Positions 17,559-26,898 of a stretch of DNA of 64,000 bases are shown here, piece after piece. This DNA is from JALHMI01 sp964598535 (GTDB taxonomy: Bacteria; Planctomycetota; Planctomycetia; Pirellulales; PALSA-1355). The notes beneath the pieces were generated by a model. That model made no database searches, had not been told where the DNA came from, and saw only the letters and a program-made list of their open reading frames with translations. The stretch covers positions 55,021 to 119,020 of the forward strand of contig CAZRCI010000015.1 in the NCBI GenBank assembly GCA_964598535.1. Direction: 5' to 3'. The stretch's first letter is position 1. Each line of letters opens with the position of its first letter. The position numbers and the translations under genes are program-made.

Positions 17559-18200
17559 GTGAGATGGTTGGCTATGACGCTGATGTTGGCGATCGTCTTG
17601 GCGATGGCAAGCGAAACGTATGCGGCGCCCGCGGCGCCGGAAAGGTCGGACGACGTGGCGCCGGCACCCGCGCCGGAAGCGCCGAACTCGTCTGGTTTCA
17701 ATAACTCGAGTTCGTTTAGCTCGGATGCCTTTGATCCGTCCGGATCGTTTCCGTCTGCCTCGCCACCGCCGCCCGACGTCGTTGTTCCACGGCACTCTCA
17801 GCCGCGGTCCAACAATGGCGCGAACTGGGGTAAGAATCGAGTTCGAAATAATTACGACTACGATCAGCCCCAGGACACGTATCAGCGTCCGCAGTCGCGT
17901 TCCTATGGTCTCGGGCCGCAACCAGCGCATAGCCAGCAGCATGGCATTCGTATTATCTGCCCTTCCGACTGTGTTGAACGCTGCCGCTACACGCTACTGA
18001 ATGCGTCCGGCAAGGCGTTTGATTACGCGATTTCCGGAGGCGAATATCAGAACCTGAAGGGCCCCGCGAGCTGGCGGATCCGTTACGACCAGGGTAACAA
18101 CCGCGGCTACAGGACCTACTCGCTGAAGAATGGCGCAGTCTACGAATTGAAACAGTCTGGCGACGGTTCCTGGGTGTTCCGTACCGTCGGCGAGTTGTGA
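17559..18200 (+). CDS. Secreted protein, paralogue of the preceding gene
   Basis: 213 residues from GTG 17559, with a strong AAGGAAGGGAG site. The signal peptide is MRWLAMTLMLAIVLAMASE, cut near TYA-AP. A Pro/Ser/Ala-rich linker follows. The C-terminal domain matches the upstream protein closely: RIICPSDCVERCRYTLLNAS, then WRIRYDQGNNRGY, TYSLKNGAVYEL and TVGEL. The cysteines near the start of this domain (two to three in CxxxCxxxC spacing) may form disulfides outside the cell. The linkers differ strongly while the domain is kept, suggesting the domain is the working part. Function is unknown. Confidence 0.75.
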   Translation: MRWLAMTLMLAIVLAMASETYAAPAAPERSDDVAPAPAPEAPNSSGFNNSSSFSSDAFDPSGSFPSASPPPPDVVVPRHSQPRSNNGANWGKNRVRNNYDYDQPQDTYQRPQSRSYGLGPQPAHSQQHGIRIICPSDCVERCRYTLLNASGKAFDYAISGGEYQNLKGPASWRIRYDQGNNRGYRTYSLKNGAVYELKQSGDGSWVFRTVGEL

Positions 18201-18278
18201 TGAATGCGGTGGCATCGTTGTGAGCCCGCATTCAAGTCTAGTATTTTTGATCGTCCCACGAACTTCGAGGTACCACGC

Positions 18279-18710
18279 ATGAAGCCATCGCATATCGTGT
18301 TTGCATTGCTTTTGCTCTGCAGCACGGGCAGTTTCACGGCCGCCCAGAATTATGGTCCCCGGCAGTATTACTCCGGCTGGAACAGTCACCCGTCGCACGG
18401 GTACCACTATCGCCACCTGTACTACAAGCCTCGGCCCGACTATGTCGGCTACAGGCACCACTACTGCATCTACTACCCCAGCCGCCCGAAGCACGTGTAC
18501 TTCTACAATCCGTACAAGAAGTCGTACTGGGGTCGTTGCAGCATAGATCATGGCGGCAAGTACTCCTTGTTGGCCGAAGGAGATCGCCGATCGTCGCTCC
18601 AGGACATTCCTGAATCGGCCTTTCCCGAGCCGACCGCGCCACCGGCGCTTCCGGGCGTTGAAGACAGCGTTCCTTTGGATCTGCCGCCGGACGATCTGCC
18701 GGTACGTTAG
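18279..18710 (+). CDS. Small secreted Tyr/His-rich protein
   Basis: 143 residues from ATG 18279, which begins a clear signal peptide (KPSHIVFALLLLCSTGSF, cut near TAA-QN). The mature N-terminal half is rich in Tyr, His, Pro and Arg with short YY/HY pairs. This style is seen in many planctomycete surface proteins. The C-terminal half is acidic and Pro-rich (ESAFPEPTAPPALPG, LPPDDLPVR). It follows the paralogue pair on the same strand and is followed by a strong terminator, so the three may be one secreted-protein unit. No function can be given. Confidence 0.7.
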   Translation: MKPSHIVFALLLLCSTGSFTAAQNYGPRQYYSGWNSHPSHGYHYRHLYYKPRPDYVGYRHHYCIYYPSRPKHVYFYNPYKKSYWGRCSIDHGGKYSLLAEGDRRSSLQDIPESAFPEPTAPPALPGVEDSVPLDLPPDDLPVR

Positions 18711-18724
18711 TCGTAGCCTATTCT

Positions 18725-18768
18725 GCTCGTGTGTTTCGGCAAACGTGCCGAAACACACGAGCGGTTTT
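18725..18768 (+). terminator. Rho-independent terminator
   Basis: A perfect stem of 16-17 bp (CTCGTGTGTTTCGGCA / TGCCGAAACACACGAG) with a 4-base AACG loop, followed by CGGTTTTT. It ends the secreted-protein unit at 16.6-18.7 kb. Confidence 0.93.
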
Positions 18769-18938
18769 TCACCCCCTGTCTGCCCGATGTTTTACCGCTC
18801 AACTCCCACTGGATGCCGGTTTTCGGCATCTGGCGAAATAGCTGTACGGGAGAGGCCGGTCAAGAAGCGCAGAGGGGCGTTGTGTGCCACCGCAACCAGC
18901 GATTAAAAAAACGCAGCGCCGAAAGCGAGAAGATTGCC

Positions 18939-20687
18939 GTGAGAAAAGCGACCCTGATGATGCTGCGGAACGCGTTGCGACGATCGATCGTGCTGGTCGC
19001 GATCTTGCCCGGGGTGGCGGCCGCTGACGAGGAATCGCAGCAACTCGCTCGCGAGGCGACCGCGCTGCTGAAGGCTCGCTGTTACACTTGCCACGGCGAG
19101 ACCTTCAATGGCAACGCCCAGTTCAATGTCCTGGATTCTCCGGCGCTCCTTGAGCACCAGTATGTCCTGCCCGACGACGTAGAGAATTCGCCTGTCTGGC
19201 AGCGAGTAGCCGGTAACGAGATGCCGCCCGAGGATTCGGGGGTCGCGCCGTTGACGGATGATGAACGTGTTCTGTTGAAACGTTGGATCGCGGCCGGCGC
19301 CCCGCAAGTTCAACGCGAGCGGCGCAACTTCAAGGCCTACTCAACTTTGATCGATGCGGTCTATACCGACCTTGAGCGGGCCGATGCCGAGGATCGCGTG
19401 TACTTGCGTTATTTCTCCCTCGCGCATCTGAGCAACAACTACCAGGAAGTCACTGATTTCGACCTTCGGCTCTATCGGGCGGCTTTCAGCAAGGCCATCA
19501 ACAGCCTGAGCGTCGTCGATGAAGTCTATGTGCCCACGTTCGTGGATGACGAGCAGACCATTTTTCGCGTGGACATTCGTCGTCTCGGGTGGACTTCGAA
19601 ACAGTGGTCGCATCTGCTCGATTCCTATCCGTTCGGCATTCACTTTCACCATGCCGACGATTCGCAACTAGCCAATCGCGATCGGCAAATCGATGATTGG
19701 TCAGGGACCCCCACTTGCTGGATTCGAGCAGACTGGTTCATCAACAGCGCACTGCGCCCGCCGTTGTACGAACAACTGCTGAATATTCCCGATACGCTGG
19801 ACCGTCTCGAAACGCATTTAAACGTGGATGCGGTCCGCAATTTCCGCGAGGACCGTCTGGCTCGAGCCGGCTTTGCCACCTCGGGCGTGTCGAATGGCAA
19901 TCGGCTCGTCGAGCGACACTCGTCGCGCGACGGCTACTACTGGAAGAGTTACGATTTCACCGGCAGGACCACCGACGGCAACCTCTTTCGTTTCCCGCTG
20001 GGGCCGAAGTTTGCCGAGAACGAATTCGCCAACCTCGCATTCCAGCACGATGGCGGCGAAATGATCTTCAGTCTGCCAAATGGCTTGCAAGCGTACATGC
20101 TCTGTGACGCCTCGGGCAAGCGGATCGACAAGGGGCCGATCGAGGTCGTGCGCGATACGAAGGAAATTGGCGGTACGCCAGAAGTTATTAACGGTCTTTC
20201 CTGCATCCATTGCCACCGGCACGGGATGATCGACTTTCGAGACTCGGTTCGCGACGGGGCAGGCGTCTTCGACGCGGCGCGCCGCAAAGTCCACCGTCTC
20301 TATCCGGAACCCGCGGCGATGTCTGAACTGGTCGCCAAGGATCGCGTCAAGTTCATGGCCGCCTTGAGTGAAGCAATCGGGCCTTTCTTGCAAGTCGGAG
20401 ACGATCGGACAAAACCCATCGAAGAATTTGCCGAGCCGGTCGGAGCGATCGCCAGGTTCTACCAGCGCGACCTGACCCTGGCGGCCGTCGCCTGTGAAAT
20501 GGGATTTGAAAATCCCGAAGTTCTACGCGAGCTGATCCAGCACAATCGCGAACTCGTACGGCTAGGGCTGGGGCCGCTGGTTGGCGGCCAAACCATCAAA
20601 CGCGCGGCTTGGGATAGTAACGCGGCCTTCGTGTCACCATTTCAAGAGGCGATGCGCGCTTTGGGCAAAGCCACGCCCGTTAACTAG
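18939..20687 (+). CDS. Exported planctomycete-type cytochrome c protein
   Basis: 582 residues from GTG 18939 (GAGAAG upstream), which places a signal peptide at 10-28 with cleavage near AAAD. Starts further upstream run through the terminator and are rejected. The first heme site is CYTCHG (Cys48, Cys51, His52), followed by the typical PSCyt1-like run ending in NEMPPEDSG and LKRWIAAGAP. A second site CIHCH lies near residue 422. The middle 250 residues are not recognised. The protein is probably periplasmic and may bind two hemes. Its downstream neighbour is separated by repeats, so it is likely monocistronic. Confidence 0.8.
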   Translation: MRKATLMMLRNALRRSIVLVAILPGVAAADEESQQLAREATALLKARCYTCHGETFNGNAQFNVLDSPALLEHQYVLPDDVENSPVWQRVAGNEMPPEDSGVAPLTDDERVLLKRWIAAGAPQVQRERRNFKAYSTLIDAVYTDLERADAEDRVYLRYFSLAHLSNNYQEVTDFDLRLYRAAFSKAINSLSVVDEVYVPTFVDDEQTIFRVDIRRLGWTSKQWSHLLDSYPFGIHFHHADDSQLANRDRQIDDWSGTPTCWIRADWFINSALRPPLYEQLLNIPDTLDRLETHLNVDAVRNFREDRLARAGFATSGVSNGNRLVERHSSRDGYYWKSYDFTGRTTDGNLFRFPLGPKFAENEFANLAFQHDGGEMIFSLPNGLQAYMLCDASGKRIDKGPIEVVRDTKEIGGTPEVINGLSCIHCHRHGMIDFRDSVRDGAGVFDAARRKVHRLYPEPAAMSELVAKDRVKFMAALSEAIGPFLQVGDDRTKPIEEFAEPVGAIARFYQRDLTLAAVACEMGFENPEVLRELIQHNRELVRLGLGPLVGGQTIKRAAWDSNAAFVSPFQEAMRALGKATPVN

Positions 20688-20738
20688 TGCTCTGTCAACG
20701 CTAAATTTTGGAGTTGAAACTGATTGGCAGAGCACTAG
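20684..20738. repeat. Palindromic repeat at the end of the cytochrome gene
   Basis: CTAGTGCTCTG at 20684-20694 is repeated inverted at 20728-20738, with further pairing inside (TCAAC/GTTGA around an AT-rich loop). The left arm overlaps the stop codon. It may act as a transcript end or be a REP/MITE unit. Confidence 0.6.
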
Positions 20739-20745
20739 GTATTTG

Positions 20746-20883
20746 ATTGCCGCCGAACCACTTACGTGTTCGGCGGTCGTGCTCTCGCGAAAAGTAAACC
20801 CGAAAACCAAGCATCGGAAATAATCCGTAAAGTATCGAGCCATTGCATACCGCCGAATCATTTACGTACCCGGCGGGCGTGCC
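20746..20883. repeat. Two copies of a hairpin motif upstream of the 20,968 gene
   Basis: Bases 20746-20783 and about 20842-20883 share ATTGC..CCGCCGAA.CA..TACGT..CGGCGG.CGTGC. Each copy forms a hairpin through CCGCCGAA and (T)TCGGCGG or CCGGCGG. The two copies are about 96 bases apart and precede the gene at 20968, so they could be paired operators or a repeat family. Confidence 0.55.
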
Positions 20884-20967
20884 GTTTCAAAAACTCAATT
20901 CTCTGGCGCGGCGCAGCACGCAGGTCTGGGATGGCCGCGCTTATTTGTTGGGAGAGGCAGGATATCT

Positions 20968-22074
20968 ATGGATCGGCGGTTGAACTGGCGACATCTATTT
21001 GCGTGGGCATGCCTAGCGCTGAGCGTTATTGGGCAGATGGCCTCGGTCGAAGCCGCAACGCTCGACGAATCCGTGCAAGGAGCGGCGCAGAAGATTGCGT
21101 CTTATCTTCGCTCGAAAGGCGAGAAAAGCCTCTCGATCGGGCAATTCACCGGGCCGCCTCAACTCGGAGCCACTTCGGGCCCCAGTATTGCCCAGCTTTT
21201 CAACGATCATCTGGGCAAGCATGAGATCCTTGTCGAACGCCGTTCGAACGTCGGCCTTCAGGGAGCCTTCGTGCTGGTCGATGCCCCCGACGAAGGCGTC
21301 GCGGTCCGGCTCAATTGCAGCCTGGTCGATCGCACGGGCGAAGTGCTTACCGACTTTGTCCTCAACGCCGATACGGTCGACCGCCAAGAGGACGTGGCCA
21401 CGTTGCTGGGAACAACGGCGCACCTCTTTTCTGAAGACCGCCTTGACGACCGAAATCGCGATTTCAAAAAGCGAGTGTTCTCTCCGGAACTGGCTGTCGA
21501 CGGCGCGCGGGCACGAGCCGATCGACAAAGCCCTTATGCCATTGAGATCGCGGTGGAACACCGGCCCGTGCCGGTCGAGATTCATGATGGCCAAGGTTTT
21601 GTACGCCTCGGGCGAGGAGACCTCTACACGGTGCGGCTGTACAACGACAGCGACCTGGAGGCCGCCGTGCGATTGTCGATCGATGGATTGAACGTCTTTA
21701 CCTTTAGTGAAATTCGCGACCCGACTTCGGGCAAGCCGAAGTATGCGGTCTATATCATTCCTCCGCATAGCCATGTCGAGCTTCGAGGCTGGCACCGAAC
21801 CAATGAATCGGTCGATTCGTTTTTAGTGACCGATTACGCGGGAAGCGCCGCGGCAACGATCAAACACCAGGAAAAGATCGGCTCGATCACGGCCATCTTC
21901 TCGGCCGCCTGGCCCAAGGGCGGGCGTCCGCCCGAAGACGAAAACCTGACGGCGCGATCCGCCTCGGGCGGCAACGCCACGGGCTTCGGGCCGCCAATCA
22001 AGCAAGTGGCGCACGAGGTCGAGCGAGAAGTCGGTCGCATGCGGGCGGCGATCACGATTCGGTATGATAAATAA
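20968..22074 (+). CDS. Exported protein of unknown function upstream of the caspase gene
   Basis: 368 residues; ATG 20968 has GGAGAGG about 10 bases upstream. A hydrophobic stretch at about 9-28 (HLFAWACLALSVIGQMASVE) is a signal peptide. Residues about 32-165 resemble a small alpha/beta module. Residues about 190-270 look like a beta-sandwich (VEIHDGQGFVRLGRGDLYTV followed by RLYNDSDLEAAVRLSIDGLN). The C-terminus is Gly- and charge-rich. I do not recognise a family. It precedes the caspase-WD40 gene by about 120 bases in the same direction and may work with it. Confidence 0.7.
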   Translation: MDRRLNWRHLFAWACLALSVIGQMASVEAATLDESVQGAAQKIASYLRSKGEKSLSIGQFTGPPQLGATSGPSIAQLFNDHLGKHEILVERRSNVGLQGAFVLVDAPDEGVAVRLNCSLVDRTGEVLTDFVLNADTVDRQEDVATLLGTTAHLFSEDRLDDRNRDFKKRVFSPELAVDGARARADRQSPYAIEIAVEHRPVPVEIHDGQGFVRLGRGDLYTVRLYNDSDLEAAVRLSIDGLNVFTFSEIRDPTSGKPKYAVYIIPPHSHVELRGWHRTNESVDSFLVTDYAGSAAATIKHQEKIGSITAIFSAAWPKGGRPPEDENLTARSASGGNATGFGPPIKQVAHEVEREVGRMRAAITIRYDK

Positions 22075-22197
22075 GAAATAAGAATTCGACCCCGCTGCGG
22101 TTCCAGCAATTCACTGATGTCCCGCTGGTGTTCGGCCCTTCAATGTTCGACAACGTCGCGGGCAAGGGGGGACGACGGCGGAAAGGAGAGCGAAGTT

Positions 22198-25100
22198 ATG
22201 TGCGGCAGTGCAACCATCCTGGTGGCGGCAGTTCTCGTCTTGCAACCATTGACAAGCCCGCCCGGCGATGCCACGCCAGCTACTAGCGCGGGCAAACGCG
22301 CCGACTTCGTGCGCCACGAACCAGAATTGACGCTCGATACCGGGGGGCTACTGAGCGAGGTATGCGACCTGGCTTTCAGCCCCGATGGACGATCCCTGGC
22401 GGTAGCCGGAGATAAACTCGTTCGGATCTACGATGTCGACTCCGGAGCGTTGATCACCACCTTGCGCGGCGATCGTTCCCGCTCCAGCTACGGAAGCGTC
22501 AATTCCGTCGCATATTCTCCAGACGGGAAGCATCTGCTTGTAGGGATCTTCGATTATCATCCGCGCGGCTCGATTCGGGTCTACCGCACGGACCAGTACG
22601 ACCGCATCGAGCGACTCTTGCCCGGGCATACTTCGCCGTGCACTTTTCTGCGTTTCAACCGGGACGGGAAGTACCTGGCATCGTCCGATTCCGATGGCGA
22701 AATATGCATCTGGGATTGGCCAGCGCAAAAGATCATACGTCGGATCGCTCCCCGAAATCCCGATAAGCCGATCATCGATACGCTAGAGTTCGCTGATCGA
22801 GGCCCTTCGCTGATCTCGATCGAATATGATTTGCCGCACGTTTATCGGGTTCCCGACGGTGCGGAAATCGCTCCCGGTCCGGAAATGAATCCGCTGGTCC
22901 TCGGCTGGATGTTCGACGTGATAAGCAATCGGGCCAAGTGGCCAGTCGCACTAACCAACAACAATTCGCCCCGCGTCTACGACTTCCAATTAGAAAATCG
23001 TGTTTGGGCGGCGGCTGGCGTGGGAACTTCTGGCGGGGCGAATAAATATTGGATTGGGCTGTGGAAAGCCCGCCCAATGGCACAAGACGCCCCTCCGAAT
23101 CCGGCCGCGGCGGTCTACGACAAACACAATTGGCGTGTACGCAAGATCGCGATCTCACCACGGCGAGACCTCGTCGCATCGGGCGACGTATTCGGCGAAG
23201 TACATCTATGGGAGGCCGCGACCGGACGCCAGCAGCGCGTCATCAAGAGCTTGGGACGCTCCATCTACAATGCGGCAATCGATCCTCAGATGACGCGAAT
23301 CGCATTTGGCACCAAACCGGATCATGCAAACTGGGGATTCAACCGGTACGGACGTCCGACGCAGATCATTGATTTGCGACAACGAACCATTCGCGGGATC
23401 GACGATACGGTCGACCTCATCGACGAAACACAGCGGATCGGCGATCTCGAGGTTTCGGTGCAGCCCCCGCATGGCTCAAATCAGAGCTATCATCTGCTCA
23501 AAAATCGTGGCGGCCGTCCCGCCGGACGCTATCGCCTCCCGAGCGGCCGCCATCCCGCGGTATTCACGCTGTTATCGCAACCATCGTTGGGTGTCGCGGA
23601 ACCGGTACTGTTTGGCGACGATCAAGGCCTCCTGGCCATGTGGGACACGGCCGGCGACGAGATGAGACGCTACTACCACGGGCACAATGGAATGATCACC
23701 TCGCTCAGCCCTGCTCCTAATGGCAAGCTGTTCGTCACGGGATCGACGGATCGCACGATCCGCATTTGGAGCCTTGTCAATTATCAGCCGACGGGCATCT
23801 TTGATTTCAAATATGAGAACTCCGCGGTAATTCAAGTTCCGCCTGGTTCTTCATCAGCACGCGCCGGCGTGCGCATTGGTGATCGAATAAAGTCTTTCGA
23901 CGGCCACTCGTTGCAAGATGTTTATGAGATGATGATGACCAACCACTTCGACTACCGCCCGGGCCAGGTCGCGAAAACCGTCATGCAGCGCGGCGATAAG
24001 ACATACTCCTATCAGATGGAGCTCAAGGAAGGCTTTCAGTACGTCGAGCCCTTGCTGAATATCTTTGTCAGCGACGACGGATCTTGGATCATATGGACGC
24101 CGCAGGGCTATTACGATTGCAGCCCGGGCGCCGACCGGCTCATCGGCTGGCACGTGAATCAGGGGCCCGACAAGCCGGCCCAATACTTCCGCGCGGAGCA
24201 ATTCAAGCGGCAATTGTACCGCCCCGACATTATCAACGCACTGCTCGAGTCCGGCGACTTCGACGAGGCCGTTACCGCGGCCGATCAGAAGTACCCCCAA
24301 CGCGGCACGGCCGTCGACTTGACTAAGCCCGAGGCGCTTGAAAAGATCGCCCCTCCGGTGGTGACTATGGGCGCGCACGAACAAGAGGGAGACGACCTGC
24401 GAGTTACCTTGAACGTCGAGGTGCGGTCCACCAACTCGCAAGGAATCTCGAAGGTCACCTTACTGCACAATGGCGTGCCGGCACGCACCTTCGTTCCCGG
24501 CTCTGACGAGCAACAGTTGTACAAGCTGGCGCACCGTTGCCGGTTGTTGCCCGGGCGCAACGAATTTACTTTCATCGCCGCAAATTCTCACGCCACCTCC
24601 AAGGCCGAAGACGCCCAGTTGGTGCTAACGGCGCCGGCGAGCGATCAACAAGGCCGGGTCTATCTTCTGGCAATCGGTGTTTCAAACTATCAGAACAACG
24701 GGCAGGGAATTGACAACCTTCAGTTCGCGGCCACCGATGCGCAAGCCTTTATATCAACCGTGGAAAAACACCGCGCCGGCAAACTCTACGCGGACATCCA
24801 AATCAAGGCGTTGATCAACGAAGACGCCACGCGCGAGAATGTGCTGGGGGGACTCCAGTGGTTGACCGAGAACGTGGCCGCTGGCGACTCGGTGATCATC
24901 TTTGCCGCATGTCACGGCCTCGTCGAGCGTGACAGCTTCTACTTGGCGACGCACGATGTCGACCCCGCCCGCTTGCGGTCTACCGGAGTGTCGTGGCGTG
25001 AGCTTACGGGCGTGCTTCACGAAGAACTTCCAGCTTGTCGCCGAATCGTATTCTTGGACGCGTGCCACAGCGCCGGCGTTGTCGGCACGGACACCCGCAG

Positions 25101-25404
25101 CCCGCTACACGATCTGGCGGCGCCCGAGCTGGGCACCGTGTTTTTCGCATCGTGTACCTTGCAGCAGAAGAGCTTCGAGAGCAATGAATGGGGACACGGC
25201 GCGTTTACCAAGGCGATCCTCGATACGGCCAGCGATCCGGCAGCAGATTTTGCTCCCCGCACAGGCGACGGACTGCTCAGCACGCTTGAGCTCGAGTCCG
25301 GTGTCAGCGAGAGCGTTCGGGTTCTGACACGCGACCAGCAGCACCCCGTGGTTTTCGTTCCGGCCAACGTGGGCCGCTTCAACGTCTTGGAACTGATCCG
25401 CTGA
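22198..25404 (+). CDS. Exported caspase-like protease (C14) with WD40 repeats and a PDZ-like segment
   Basis: 1068 residues from ATG 22198 (AAAGGAG upstream). A hydrophobic N-terminus suggests export. WD40-type repeats run from about 55 to 540 (LAFSPDGRSLAVAG, VAYSPDGKHLLVG, FVTGSTDRTIRIWSL). A PDZ-like stretch lies near 550-610 (SSARAGVRIGDRIKSFDGHS). A beta-sandwich region follows, then the caspase p20 domain from about 815. The catalytic dyad is His906 (AACHG) and Cys956 (LDACHSAG). Such proteins are called orthocaspases or metacaspase-like and cleave after Arg/Lys in characterised cases. The substrate here is unknown. Confidence 0.85.
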   Translation: MCGSATILVAAVLVLQPLTSPPGDATPATSAGKRADFVRHEPELTLDTGGLLSEVCDLAFSPDGRSLAVAGDKLVRIYDVDSGALITTLRGDRSRSSYGSVNSVAYSPDGKHLLVGIFDYHPRGSIRVYRTDQYDRIERLLPGHTSPCTFLRFNRDGKYLASSDSDGEICIWDWPAQKIIRRIAPRNPDKPIIDTLEFADRGPSLISIEYDLPHVYRVPDGAEIAPGPEMNPLVLGWMFDVISNRAKWPVALTNNNSPRVYDFQLENRVWAAAGVGTSGGANKYWIGLWKARPMAQDAPPNPAAAVYDKHNWRVRKIAISPRRDLVASGDVFGEVHLWEAATGRQQRVIKSLGRSIYNAAIDPQMTRIAFGTKPDHANWGFNRYGRPTQIIDLRQRTIRGIDDTVDLIDETQRIGDLEVSVQPPHGSNQSYHLLKNRGGRPAGRYRLPSGRHPAVFTLLSQPSLGVAEPVLFGDDQGLLAMWDTAGDEMRRYYHGHNGMITSLSPAPNGKLFVTGSTDRTIRIWSLVNYQPTGIFDFKYENSAVIQVPPGSSSARAGVRIGDRIKSFDGHSLQDVYEMMMTNHFDYRPGQVAKTVMQRGDKTYSYQMELKEGFQYVEPLLNIFVSDDGSWIIWTPQGYYDCSPGADRLIGWHVNQGPDKPAQYFRAEQFKRQLYRPDIINALLESGDFDEAVTAADQKYPQRGTAVDLTKPEALEKIAPPVVTMGAHEQEGDDLRVTLNVEVRSTNSQGISKVTLLHNGVPARTFVPGSDEQQLYKLAHRCRLLPGRNEFTFIAANSHATSKAEDAQLVLTAPASDQQGRVYLLAIGVSNYQNNGQGIDNLQFAATDAQAFISTVEKHRAGKLYADIQIKALINEDATRENVLGGLQWLTENVAAGDSVIIFAACHGLVERDSFYLATHDVDPARLRSTGVSWRELTGVLHEELPACRRIVFLDACHSAGVVGTDTRSPLHDLAAPELGTVFFASCTLQQKSFESNEWGHGAFTKAILDTASDPAADFAPRTGDGLLSTLELESGVSESVRVLTRDQQHPVVFVPANVGRFNVLELIR

Positions 25405-25475
25405 ACCATACCGAGGTCCGCGGACGAGGGGGAGTGACGTCTCTGCCTGGGGCTTGGGTGGCTGGTCTATCCGTC

Positions 25476-25581
25476 CGTTGAAATAAGCCATCGCGGCTTA
25501 TTCCAACCTCTGCCAAGTACGAGGCCAGGGGCTTCGTACGGCTCACAAAATAGCGACTTATGCCCGCTATTTTGCGATTAC
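25476..25581. repeat. Intergenic repeat family, copy 2
   Basis: Aligns with 16091-16197 over about 105 bases. It lies between the caspase gene and the convergent metal-transporter gene. It contains inverted stretches (AAATAGC / GCTATTTT) able to form a hairpin, so it may serve as a bidirectional terminator. Confidence 0.6.
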
Positions 25582-25610
25582 GCAGTCCGTCGAATACTTC
25601 AACCGGTCGG

Positions 25611-26483
25611 CTATCCTTCAAAAGGCTCCATATGCACGAGCACGTCTCGCACCGAGGGGACCGCTGCCCGGATAGCGCCTTTCACCTTGCCACTCATTAT
25701 GTGCGCATCGTGAAGCGAAAGCACGGGATCGGCTTGCACGTGCAAATCGACCATGAGTTCAGTGCCGAAGCGCCGCACGCGCAACTTCTCCGTCGCCAGA
25801 ACTCCCTCAACACTTCGAGCCGCGCCATCGATCTGCGCTAGGATCGGCGGCTCGGGCATCCGATCCATCAAGTCGTTTACCGCGACCCGCAAGAATCGAC
25901 CGCCATTGATTGCGATAATCCCTGCGGCGGCAATCGCGGCCCAATCGTCGGCCGCCGCCCACCGCTCACCGCCCCAAATGGCCAACGCGATACCGATGAA
26001 CGCGGCGGCCGAAGTAACCGCATCGCTGCGGTGATGCCAGGCATCGGCCATCACAACGTTGCTGTCCGCCTCGTGTCCGACGGCCAGCACTTTGCGAAAC
26101 AACACTTCTTTGATCGCGATGACCCCTGCTAGCACATAGAGCGTAAAGGTCGCCGGCAGGTGGTGCGGGGTCATCAACTCGCGGATCGCCGCGATCACGA
26201 TGCCGATCGCGGCGCCCAGCAACATCAAAGCGACGGCGGCCGTGGCCAACGCTTCGGCCTTTCCATGTCCATAGGGATGGGATTCGTCGGCCGGCTGTGC
26301 CGAGACATGCAAACCGCCCCACACGATCAGCGAAGCAAAGATGTCGGTCGACGATTCGACCGCATCGGCGACCAGAGCATAAGAATGCCCCACGATTCCG
26401 GTAACCAGCTTGATCACCACCAGCGCAGCATTGACCACAAGCCCCCACTGCGCCGCTCGAATGCCAGAGGTTAGTCGTTTCAC
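25611..26483 (-). CDS. Cation diffusion facilitator family transporter
   Basis: 290 residues, normal for CDF metal-proton antiporters that export Zn, Fe, Co or Mn. Six membrane helices occupy about 10-210. Metal-site sequences are LVADAVESSTD in helix 2 and MADAWHHRSDA in helix 5. The HHRSD (HxxxD) pattern is typical of zinc/iron-transporting members, but metal choice cannot be fixed. The C-terminal cytoplasmic domain (about 215-290) ends in IRAAVPSVRDVLVHMEP, as usual. The start is GTG 26481-26483; no metal-regulator gene is beside it. Confidence 0.92.
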   Translation of the reverse strand: MKRLTSGIRAAQWGLVVNAALVVIKLVTGIVGHSYALVADAVESSTDIFASLIVWGGLHVSAQPADESHPYGHGKAEALATAAVALMLLGAAIGIVIAAIRELMTPHHLPATFTLYVLAGVIAIKEVLFRKVLAVGHEADSNVVMADAWHHRSDAVTSAAAFIGIALAIWGGERWAAADDWAAIAAAGIIAINGGRFLRVAVNDLMDRMPEPPILAQIDGAARSVEGVLATEKLRVRRFGTELMVDLHVQADPVLSLHDAHIMSGKVKGAIRAAVPSVRDVLVHMEPFEG

Positions 26484-26898
26484 GCCAATAGTTTAGCAAG
26501 GCCTGCGATAACGCCACAGGTAGCGCGGTACGCGGATCTGGCGCCGGTGGAAATCGCCTGGCAACGAACGGACCCTTCAAAGCCAGCCGCCTGCATGACG
26601 AAAATCGAAAATCACGGTTCAGCGCACTCGAACTATCCTACTTCCCAGAATTTCTGGCGCAATGGTTAAGACCGCCACCGCGCCGCACGGAACTTCGTAG
26701 AGTCTTCTTCAGCCGCGCCAACTCGGCGGCCGATGTAAGCTCTGCCACTCATGGAAGAGTCTGAGGATTGGGCAATTCGTCCGCACCCCGTACCAGGTGC
26801 GCTGTCGATAAATTCCACCCGCCTTCCCTCGGAGAAGCGACGGGCGACGTCAAGGAAGCGACGCAGAACAACCTGGACCTTCCTCTTGACGCCAACTC
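26484..26898. other. Divergent intergenic region
   Basis: About 415 bases between the CDF gene (minus) and the GAF gene (plus); it must hold both promoters. I see no gene, RNA or clear repeat. Confidence 0.4.
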
